A stretch of 18,622 bases of DNA, taken from DATBDM01 sp036269915. GTDB lineage: Bacteria; Actinomycetota; Thermoleophilia; Solirubrobacterales; Solirubrobacteraceae. Below are positions 12,549-18,622 of this stretch, piece after piece. The notes beneath the pieces are model-generated. The model did no database searches. It saw nothing but the letters and a program-made list of their open reading frames with translations, and was not told the DNA's origin. The position numbers and the translations under genes are program-made. Where the stretch lies: NCBI GenBank assembly GCA_036269915.1, contig DATBDM010000216.1, positions 1 through 18,622 of the forward strand, given 5' to 3'. The stretch's first letter is position 1. Each line of letters starts with the position of its first letter.

Positions 12549-15500
12549 TCAGCCCGTGCCGAGCGTGATCGCGTAGAGCTGGAGCCGCTTGTCGCTCGGC
12601 AGCGAGATCGCCTGCACGGTCTTGGACGCGTCGAGCGCGATGTCGGTGCCCCAGATGTTCACCGGTGGCCCGTCCTGGCCCTGGCCGGCCTTGAGCCTGT
12701 ATTCCATCGCGATCGCCTTGCGGTTGCCGAACGAGCCGCCGCCCGCCCAATCGGTCAGCTGCAGCGGCACCTGCGCCGTGCTGCCGTCCGAGTAGCTGAC
12801 GGTGACCTTCGTGTCGACGTCCCCGTTGTGGGTGGCCCCGAGCACGTGGGCGACTGCGTAGCTTCCCTCGGGCATGACCAGCGCCTGCCCGCGCGCCTCC
12901 ACGAAGTTCGGGTCCGTGCCCGCGGTCGGCGGCGCCTGATAGGTCACGCCGCCAATCGTCGCCGGGCCTGCCGACGGCATCAGGTTGGCCGCGAAGCTCC
13001 ACCCGCTGTCGTCGAAGTTGCCCTGCGCCGGGTTCTCCAGGGTGGCGACGCCGTCGTGGTTGTAGTCCCGTGACAGGTCGACCGCGCAGGCGCCGCCGGA
13101 GGTGCTGGCGCAGCTGCCCGAGCGCACCAGGATCGTCGCGTTGCGGGTGATCGCCGGGGCGCCGTCCATCTGCGCCCGCACCGACACGGGGTAGCTGCCC
13201 TCGGGCGTGCCGGCCGGGACGGTGACGGTGAACGGCACCGCGGCCGAGGTCGGCAGGCCGTGCGAGCGGATCAGCGTGTCCGCCGTCGCCGGCCGGATCG
13301 TGAAGCCCTGCGGAGCGGTCGCCGACAGCGACACGTCGGCGTTGCCGGGCGTCGTGGCCAGCAGCTGCATCGTCAGCTTCGTCGTCGTCGCCTTGTCGGG
13401 CGACGGCTCGGCGATCGCCTGCGCGGGCGTCAGGCGCCCGGACAGGTCGACCGTAGTGAACGGGGCGCGGTCGACCGACGGCGGTGCGTCCTTGGCGCCG
13501 GTGCCCCACGTCGAGGGCTTCGTGCCCACGGCGTAGGCGAGCTTCGCGCCGTGCGCGATGTCCTTCTGCGTCACGTAGGTGCGCGAGAAGGCCTTCCCGT
13601 CGAGCGACGCGCTCTGGATGTAGCGCGCGTCGTCGCTCGAGCCGGGCGCGCTGATCTGCAGCGCGCCGCCCTGCGAGGACGCGTAGCTGCCGACCTGCAC
13701 CGTCGCCCCTTCGAACTGCGGGCTCGAGATGCCGTAGAAGTTCGCGCCGCTCATCGTCGGATAGAGCCCGAGCGAGGAGAACACGTACCAGGCCGACATC
13801 GTGCCGAGATCGTCGTTGCCCGTCATCCCGTCGGGCCCGTTGGTGAACAGCGTCTCCGCGGCGCGCACGACGGTCGCGGTCTTGTACGGCTGCCCCGTCC
13901 ACAGGTATGTGTAGGGCGAGAGCAGATCCGGCTCGTTGTTCGGGTTGTAGGTCTTCGCGCCGTAGTAGTTGTAGGCCGAGTTGACCCACTCCGTGCGCGC
14001 GGTGCCCGCCGGGTCGGCGAGCAGCTTGTCGTAGGCGAAGAAGTCGTCGAGCCGCTGGTTGGCGGGCGCGTTGCCGCCGAGCAGGCCGATCATCCCCGCC
14101 GGGTCCTGCGGGACGAGCCACTGGTACTGGTAGGCGCCGGACTCGTGGAACTGGTCGTCGCCGGTCGCCGGGTCGTAGGGATCCATCCACGCGCCGTCGT
14201 CCATCCGCGGGCGGAAGTGGCCGATCGAGGCGTCCCACAGGTTGCGGTAGTTCTGCCCGCGCTTGGCGAGCATCGCGGCGTCGTCGTCATGGCCGAGGCC
14301 CTTGGCCATCAGCGACAGCGCGGCGTCCGCGGCCGCGTACTCGAGCGTCGCCGACGCCGGATGCTGGCAGTCGTTGTCGCCGCCCTTGACCACGCAGCTC
14401 TCCCCCGAGGGGATGTAGCCGCGCTTCGTGTACCAGGGGTTGCCGTTGCGGCCGTTGTAGGGCGAGCTCGCCGGCGGCGTGCCCATGACGTTGCGGCGCA
14501 TCGCCGCATAGGCCTCCTGCTCATGGCCGGCCAGCAGGCCCTTGGACCAGTTCTCGACCAGGAACGGGGTGACCGGGTCGCCGGTCATGATGTTCGTCTC
14601 GGAGTTCACGAGCTCCCAGCGCGGCAGCCAGCCGCCCTCGCGCTCGACCGCGAGCAGCGACAGCGCGACGTCGCGCGCGACCTTCGGCTGCAGCAGCTCG
14701 AGCAGCTGGTTCTGCGGGCGGTAGGTGTCCCACAGCGAGAAGTTCGCCATCGGCGTCCAGTCGCTCGCCGTGTGGACCTTGCCGTCGAAGCCCATGTAGG
14801 CGCCGTCCACGTCGCCGACCTCGTTGGGGTGCATGAGCGCGTGGTAGAGCGCCGTGTAGTAGGCCGCGCGGCGGTCGGTCGAGCCGCCCTGGATCGTCGC
14901 CTTGGACAGCATCGTCTGCCAGCGGTCGTGCGCGGCGGTGCGGACGGCGTCGAAGTCGAAGCCCTGGCTGGACGTCTCGGCGTCGAGGTTCTTGCGCGCG
15001 CCGGCCGCGCCGGTGTAGGAGATGCCGACCTTCGCGATGACCTGCTTCGCGTTCGTGGCGTCGAAGGTCACCCAGCCGCCGTTGGCGCCGGAGCCGTTGT
15101 CGCTCGTGCGCGAGCCCGGCGTCAGCGTCGAGTTGCGCCACGTGCCGTAGCTCGCGAACGGACGGTCGAACTGCGCGCTGAAGAAGAGGCGGTGCTCGTC
15201 GTGTCCGGCGCAGAAGCCGCCGTCGTCGACCCAGCCCTCGACCGTGCGGTCGCCGGTGATCTCGAGGTGCGAGGACTTCACGCCCATGTTCGCCCGGCCG
15301 GTGTTGAAGAGCACGTTGGCCTGGTCCGTGGACGGGAACGTGTAGCGCTGCCAGCCCGTGCGCTGGGTGGCCGTGAGCTCCGCGCCGATGCCGTAGCGGG
15401 CGAGCTGCACCTGGTAGGAGCCGGGGTGCGCCTGCTCGGCGTCGTGGCTGAAGCTGGAGCGGTAGTCGTCGGGGTTGCCCGAGGTCACCGTGCCGGTGGT

Positions 15501-15791
15501 CGGCATCATCGGCAGCTCGCCGAGCACGCCGCAGCCGACGCCCGACAGATGCGTCTGGCTGAAGCCGTAGATGTAGTCGCGGCTGTAGTCGTAGCCGCCC
15601 TGGCCCCCGTTGTCGGGGCTGACCTGGACCATGCCGAACGGCATCGACGCGCCCGGGAACGTGTTGCCGAAGTTCTCGGTCCCGATGAACGGGTTCACCT
15701 CGGTCGTCAGGTCGGTCGCCGTCGCCGCGCTCGCCGTGGCGGGCAGCGCGAGCGCGAGCAGCGCCAGCAGCAGCGTGAATCGGATTCGCAC
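12549..15791 (-). CDS. Secreted GH92-family alpha-mannosidase with C-terminal accessory domains
   Basis: A 1080-residue exported enzyme; the signal peptide (1 to about 23) ends ATASA-A. Family GH92 hallmarks run in order: EVNPFIGTENFGNTFPG at about 30-47, GFSQTHLSGVGC, SLWDTYRPQNQLL (W354), FHESGAYQYQWLVPQD (E550, at the usual catalytic acid position), and GNDDLGTMSAWYVFSSLGLYP (658 onward). Family enzymes are calcium-dependent inverting exo-alpha-mannosidases that trim mannans or high-mannose glycans; linkage preference cannot be read. Most GH92 proteins are about 750 residues. The extra 300 here hold an Ig-like NEW3-type segment (about 790-890, FTVTVPAGTPEGSYPVSV) and a terminal beta-sandwich probably binding carbohydrate. 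The frame is open far upstream, but GTG 15791 has GGAGG 5 nt before it and begins the signal peptide. A palindromic operator lies 42 nt upstream. Confidence 0.92.
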   Translation of the reverse strand: MRIRFTLLLALLALALPATASAATATDLTTEVNPFIGTENFGNTFPGASMPFGMVQVSPDNGGQGGYDYSRDYIYGFSQTHLSGVGCGVLGELPMMPTTGTVTSGNPDDYRSSFSHDAEQAHPGSYQVQLARYGIGAELTATQRTGWQRYTFPSTDQANVLFNTGRANMGVKSSHLEITGDRTVEGWVDDGGFCAGHDEHRLFFSAQFDRPFASYGTWRNSTLTPGSRTSDNGSGANGGWVTFDATNAKQVIAKVGISYTGAAGARKNLDAETSSQGFDFDAVRTAAHDRWQTMLSKATIQGGSTDRRAAYYTALYHALMHPNEVGDVDGAYMGFDGKVHTASDWTPMANFSLWDTYRPQNQLLELLQPKVARDVALSLLAVEREGGWLPRWELVNSETNIMTGDPVTPFLVENWSKGLLAGHEQEAYAAMRRNVMGTPPASSPYNGRNGNPWYTKRGYIPSGESCVVKGGDNDCQHPASATLEYAAADAALSLMAKGLGHDDDAAMLAKRGQNYRNLWDASIGHFRPRMDDGAWMDPYDPATGDDQFHESGAYQYQWLVPQDPAGMIGLLGGNAPANQRLDDFFAYDKLLADPAGTARTEWVNSAYNYYGAKTYNPNNEPDLLSPYTYLWTGQPYKTATVVRAAETLFTNGPDGMTGNDDLGTMSAWYVFSSLGLYPTMSGANFYGISSPQFEGATVQVGSYASSQGGALQISAPGSSDDARYIQSASLDGKAFSRTYVTQKDIAHGAKLAYAVGTKPSTWGTGAKDAPPSVDRAPFTTVDLSGRLTPAQAIAEPSPDKATTTKLTMQLLATTPGNADVSLSATAPQGFTIRPATADTLIRSHGLPTSAAVPFTVTVPAGTPEGSYPVSVRAQMDGAPAITRNATILVRSGSCASTSGGACAVDLSRDYNHDGVATLENPAQGNFDDSGWSFAANLMPSAGPATIGGVTYQAPPTAGTDPNFVEARGQALVMPEGSYAVAHVLGATHNGDVDTKVTVSYSDGSTAQVPLQLTDWAGGGSFGNRKAIAMEYRLKAGQGQDGPPVNIWGTDIALDASKTVQAISLPSDKRLQLYAITLGTG

Positions 15792-15796
15792 GAAGG

Positions 15797-15801
15797 CCTC
15801 C
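15797..15801 (-). promoter_or_regulatory. Shine-Dalgarno GGAGG deciding the GH92 start
   Basis: GGAGG on the minus strand lies 5 nt before GTG 15791, which begins a clear signal peptide. This selects the GTG over the in-frame ATG at 15848 that overlaps the operator and would add a non-signal extension. Confidence 0.75.
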
Positions 15802-15833
15802 ACTTCGTTCTCCCCCGGATGACCGTCGTCCCC

Positions 15834-15847
15834 TGACAACGTTGTCA
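15834..15847. promoter_or_regulatory. Perfect 14-bp palindrome TGACAACGTTGTCA, LacI-type operator
   Basis: The sequence equals its own reverse complement and has the central CG and half-site form typical of LacI/GalR-family operators. It lies just downstream of the proposed -10 of the GH92 gene, where a bound repressor would block transcription. No LacI-family gene is in the window, so the regulator is elsewhere. The same site might also affect the divergent GH30 gene, although it is 320 bp from that start. Confidence 0.7.
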
Positions 15848-15861
15848 TCCTCGAGCGGCGA

Positions 15862-15890
15862 ATGGTACGGGACTCGTGGGCGGAGCGCAA
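15862..15890 (-). promoter_or_regulatory. Promoter of the GH92 gene: TTGCGC, 17 nt, TACCAT
   Basis: On the minus strand TTGCGC (15890-15885) and TACCAT (15867-15862) are separated by exactly 17 nt. Transcription would begin at about 15855, giving a leader of roughly 60 nt that carries the palindromic operator near its start and the GGAGG site near its end. Confidence 0.5.
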
Positions 15891-16090
15891 GTCGGGTGTG
15901 GCATCACATCTCGAACCCCGGCACCGCGAACGTGCCGCACACCGCATGGTTTGCCCGCGCCGACTGAACCCACACGGCCGAATCGGCTCGCGCTCAGGCC
16001 CCGCGCGATTGCCCGACCCGGTCATACCGCCGACGCGCCCGATCCGCGCTCGACACCCCTTGCGCCGTTTGCTACCAACCATTGGGACAC

Positions 16091-16133
16091 GGCTCTGCGG
16101 AGGAGCCGGGCCGGCCCCCCAGGCAGGGGTGCC
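16091..16133 (+). other. Two short hairpins in the presumed GH30 leader
   Basis: GGCTC (16091-16095) pairs with GAGCC (16103-16107) over a 7-nt loop. GGC-c-CCCC (16113-16120) pairs with GGGG-t-GCC (16126-16133) over AGGCA with one mismatch. No T-run follows, so they are not an intrinsic terminator. They end about 20 nt before the AGGAG site and could stabilise the leader or affect translation; chance pairing in GC-rich DNA is possible. Confidence 0.3.
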
Positions 16134-16166
16134 CGCGGGACCGGCGCATACGGGAGGAGATACCGG

Positions 16167-18095
16167 ATGTCGACACGCGCCTCGCGCGTCGTTTGCTGGA
16201 TCGTCGGCGTCGTCGCACTCGCGGCCGGCGCCATCACCACGCAGGCCACCGCCGCCACCACCGCGGCCCCGCGCGCGCACGTCTGGATCACCACGCCCGA
16301 CGGCGCCATGAAGATGTCCGACCGGGGCTCGGTGGCGTTCCACAAGGGCGGCTCGAGCAACCTCACGGTCACCGTCGACCCGTCGCGCGGCTATCAGCGC
16401 ATGGACGGCTTCGGGGCTTCGATCACCGACTCCTCGGCCGTCGTGCTCTCGCGGCTCGGTCACAAGCAGCTCGACGCGACGATGACCGACCTGTTCAGCC
16501 CGAGGACCGGCGACGGCCTGGACTTCCTGCGCCAGCCGATGGGCTCCTCGGACTTCACGGCCAGCCCGCAGCACTACACCTACGACGACGTGCCGGCCGG
16601 CGAGACCGACTACGGCATGCGCCACTTCTCGATCGCGCACGACCGCAAGCAGATCCTCCCGCTGCTGCGCCAGGCACTGAAGATCAACCCGCAGATCAAG
16701 GTCATCGGCACGCCCTGGAGCCCGCCGGCGTGGATGAAGACCACGCAGAGCCTCGTCGGCGGCAAGCTGATCGACGAGCCGCGCGTCTACGACGCCTACG
16801 CCGACTACTTCGTCAAGTTCGTCCAGGCCTACGAGCGCGCCGGCGTCCCGATCTACGGGCTGACGCTGCAGAACGAGCCGCAGAACCGGAACCCGTCGGG
16901 CTACCCGGGCATGGACTTCCCCGTCGCCCAGGAGGCGAAGCTGATAGAGGCGCTCGCTCCGAAGCTGCGCTCCGCGCACCTCGACACGAAGCTCTTCGGC
17001 TACGACCACAACTGGTCCGAGCACCCGAACGACGTCGCCTCCACCCCGCCGGGCCAGGATCCGGAGACCGAGTACCCGTTCGACCTGATGCGCTCGGGCG
17101 CCGGGAAGTACCTCGCCGGCACCGCGTTCCACTGCTACGCCGGCGACCAGACCCGCCAGACCGACATGCACGACGCGTTCCCCGACAAGGGCGTCTGGTT
17201 CACCGAGTGCTCCGGCTCGCACGGCCCGAACGACCCGCCGGCCCAGGTGTTCTCGGACACCCTCAAGTGGCACGCGCGCAACCTCGTGCTCGGCGTCACC
17301 CGCAACTGGGGCAAGACCGTCGTCAACTGGAACCTCGCGCTCGACCCCGCGGGCGGCCCGCACAACGGCGGCTGCGACACCTGCACCGGCGTGGTCACCG
17401 TCGGCCCGGACGACCAGGTCAGCCGCAACGCCGAGTACTTCACGCTCGGGCACCTCGCCCGCTTCGTGAAGCCGGGCGCGACGCGGATCGCCAGCACCTC
17501 GTTCGGCACGACCGGCTGGAACGGCCAGATCATGGACGCCGCGTTCCGCAACCGGGACGGCTCGACCGCGCTCGTCGTGCACAACGAGAACGACGACCCG
17601 CGCTCGTTCGCGGTCCAGCAGGGCGACGAGTCCTTCGACTACACGCTGCCCGGCGGCGCGCTCGCGACGTTCACGTGGCCGGCCTCCACGGCGCTCGACG
17701 ACGGCCTGAAGCTCCTCCCGGCCGACGGCACGACGGCGAGCGCCGATCCCAACGGCGCCGACGCGGCCAATGCGACCGACGACGATGCCACCACCCGCTG
17801 GAGCACCGGCACCGCGCAGGCCGCAGGCCAGTGGCTCCAGGTCGACCTCGGCCGGGAGCGCTCCGTGCGCCGCGTCGTGGCCGACACCGGCGCCGACGTG
17901 GGCGACTTCCCGCGCGGCTACGAGCTGGCCACGAGCGACGACGGCCAGCACTGGACGACGGCGGCGTCCGGCAGCGGCACCGGCCAGCTCACCGCCATCG
18001 ACATCCCCGCGACGCGCGCCCGGTACGTGCGCGTCACCCAGACCGCGACCGCGCCCCAGTGGTGGTCGGTCGCCGACCTGCGCATCTACGGCTAG
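16167..18095 (+). CDS. Secreted GH30-family glycosidase with C-terminal F5/8-type (CBM32-like) domain
   Basis: A 642-residue exported protein; AGGAG (16155-16159) lies 7 nt before ATG 16167. The signal peptide spans about 1-30 (ending AT or ATA). The GH30 barrel starts with YQRMDGFGASITDSSA, followed by WSPPAWMKT. The acid/base is E237 in LQNEPQ and the nucleophile E347 in WFTECSGS, both at expected places. VVNWNLALDPAGGP and a terminal beta-domain (DGSTALVVHNENDDPRSF) complete the GH30 fold by about residue 510. Residues about 520-642 form a discoidin/F5-8C domain (DDDATTRWSTG, QVDLGRERSVRRV, RARYVRVTQT), usually binding sugars. Known activities are glucosylceramidase, beta-1,6-glucanase and beta-xylosidase types; the architecture suggests beta-glucosidic substrates, but the subfamily needs a tree. 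It is followed after 17 bp by the GH3 gene, probably in one operon. Confidence 0.92.
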   Translation: MSTRASRVVCWIVGVVALAAGAITTQATAATTAAPRAHVWITTPDGAMKMSDRGSVAFHKGGSSNLTVTVDPSRGYQRMDGFGASITDSSAVVLSRLGHKQLDATMTDLFSPRTGDGLDFLRQPMGSSDFTASPQHYTYDDVPAGETDYGMRHFSIAHDRKQILPLLRQALKINPQIKVIGTPWSPPAWMKTTQSLVGGKLIDEPRVYDAYADYFVKFVQAYERAGVPIYGLTLQNEPQNRNPSGYPGMDFPVAQEAKLIEALAPKLRSAHLDTKLFGYDHNWSEHPNDVASTPPGQDPETEYPFDLMRSGAGKYLAGTAFHCYAGDQTRQTDMHDAFPDKGVWFTECSGSHGPNDPPAQVFSDTLKWHARNLVLGVTRNWGKTVVNWNLALDPAGGPHNGGCDTCTGVVTVGPDDQVSRNAEYFTLGHLARFVKPGATRIASTSFGTTGWNGQIMDAAFRNRDGSTALVVHNENDDPRSFAVQQGDESFDYTLPGGALATFTWPASTALDDGLKLLPADGTTASADPNGADAANATDDDATTRWSTGTAQAAGQWLQVDLGRERSVRRVVADTGADVGDFPRGYELATSDDGQHWTTAASGSGTGQLTAIDIPATRARYVRVTQTATAPQWWSVADLRIYG

Positions 18096-18112
18096 GGAAA
18101 CAAAGGAGAACC

Positions 18113-18622
18113 ATGTCCCGCAGACCGATCATCGCGACGCTCGCCGCCGCGACCGCGCTCGCGGTGCCCACCGCGCTCGCGGTACCGGGCGCCGGAGCGA
18201 CGAGCACCCATCGCGCCGCGTCCAGCCAGGCGACGCTGCCCTACGAGAACCCCAACCTGTCCGTGCGCAAGCGCGTGACCGACCTGCTCTCGCGCATGAC
18301 CTTGCCGGAGAAGATCGGTCAGATGACCCAGGCCGAGCGGGGCAGCATCAAAGGCGACGAGGTCACCAGCGACGTCCTCGGCAGCGTGCTGTCCGGCGGC
18401 GGCTCGGTCCCGACGCCGAACACGCCGACCGCGTGGGCCGACATGGTCGACTCCTACCAGAAGGACGCGCTGGCGACGCGCCTGCACATCCCGATCCTCT
18501 ACGGGATCGACACCGTCCACGGCGACGGCAACATGTACGGCGCGACCGTCTTCCCGCACAACATCGGGCTGGGCGCGACGCGCGACCCGAACCTTGTGCG
18601 CCGGGTCGAGCACATCGCCGCC
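18113..18622 (+). CDS. Secreted GH3-family beta-glucosidase, N-terminal part (runs off window)
   Basis: The first 170 codons of a gene that leaves the right edge. The strong site AAAGGAG (18102-18108) lies 4 nt before ATG 18113. The signal peptide spans about 1-30 (RRPIIATLAAATALAVPTAL). GH3 N-terminal landmarks follow: VRKRVTDLLSRMTLPEKIGQM, GSVLSGGGSVP, and LHIPILYGIDTVHGDGNMYG then ATVFPHNIGLGATRDP. The catalytic Asp would lie beyond the window. Family enzymes release terminal beta-linked glucose from oligosaccharides, which suits a partner of the upstream GH30 enzyme. The 17-bp spacing and same strand support cotranscription. Confidence 0.92.
   Translation, partial: MSRRPIIATLAAATALAVPTALAVPGAGATSTHRAASSQATLPYENPNLSVRKRVTDLLSRMTLPEKIGQMTQAERGSIKGDEVTSDVLGSVLSGGGSVPTPNTPTAWADMVDSYQKDALATRLHIPILYGIDTVHGDGNMYGATVFPHNIGLGATRDPNLVRRVEHIAA

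Larger units (their letters stand above)
15792..16166. other. 375-bp intergenic regulatory region between GH92 and GH30 genes
   Basis: This is the only gene-free stretch over 300 bases. Its left part holds the GH92 ribosome site, operator and promoter. The middle (about 15895-16060) shows no clear coding signal or promoter. The right part has a small inverted repeat CCAA-cca-TTGG (16075-16085) and two short hairpins before the GH30 ribosome site. I could not find a convincing -35/-10 pair for the GH30 gene. Confidence 0.7.

Noticed and set aside
13260..15836. 858-codon plus-strand open frame
   Set aside because: It is a high-GC shadow of the GH92 gene with no recognisable domain; the opposite strand carries full GH92 motifs.
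15896..15908. TGTG-GCAT-CACA as a CRP-like operator
   Set aside because: The spacer is 4 nt instead of the expected 6 and the half-sites are only four bases, so chance is likely.
16113..16133. Intrinsic terminator in the GH92-GH30 gap
   Set aside because: The hairpin lacks a following T-run on either strand, and the flanking genes diverge, so no terminator is expected.
15792..17951. 720-codon upstream extension of the GH92 frame
   Set aside because: It is antisense to the GH30 gene and crosses the promoter region. The GTG at 15791 has a good ribosome site and starts a signal peptide.
1..18622. CRISPR array, tRNA/rRNA, insertion sequence, phage or defence module
   Set aside because: I saw no regularly spaced repeats, no cloverleaf-like or rRNA-like sequence, no transposase or integrase, and no nuclease or toxin gene in reading all genes.

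Overview
This is a very GC-rich bacterial window with dense, short-spaced genes. Base composition, Ala/Arg/Asp/Gly-rich proteins and the protein types (PucR/RsbRD-type regulator, secreted GH92/GH30/GH3 glycosidases) suggest a soil actinobacterium, possibly of the Solirubrobacterales/Thermoleophilia group. That placement is an inference from style; no rRNA or other marker gene is present.

Layout. 1-782 (minus): N-terminal part of a PucR-family regulator, divergent from an SDR oxidoreductase (864-1604, plus). 1558-3045 (minus): GT-C-like membrane glycosyltransferase, overlapping the SDR tail-to-tail. 3089-3940 (minus): alpha/beta hydrolase, divergent from a sulfite-oxidase-family molybdopterin protein (about 4025-5101, plus) that has no ordinary start codon. 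5145-6626 (plus): TPR-like/GGDEF diguanylate cyclase. 6654-8033 (plus): exported alpha/beta hydrolase. 8051-8746 (plus): VOC-fold protein. 8727-9007: about 280 bp of apparent gene remnants (an epimerase tail on minus, a SnoaL/NTF2-like head on plus). 9008-11566 (minus): three-gene unit of zinc-ribbon protein, MFS transporter and CapA-like protein. 11576-12514 (minus): secreted PI-PLC-like protein. 12549-15791 (minus): GH92 alpha-mannosidase with a LacI-type operator in its promoter. 15792-16166: regulatory gap. 16167-18095 and 18113-end (plus): GH30 glycosidase with a C-terminal F5/8 domain, then the start of a GH3 beta-glucosidase.

How the genes fit together. The right end is a divergent cluster of secreted glycoside hydrolases, probably for scavenging mannose- and beta-glucose-containing polymers and probably sugar-regulated. 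The left two thirds is a mixture of single metabolic genes. The most striking pattern is promoter layout: eight genes of the left part have a TANNNT -10 hexamer ending only 6-9 nt before the start codon, as expected for leaderless transcripts, while the three glycosidase genes have strong Shine-Dalgarno sequences. The same layout points to ACG at 4025 as start of the sulfite oxidase gene. I found no RNA genes, CRISPR array, insertion sequence or clearly new defence or mobile system.
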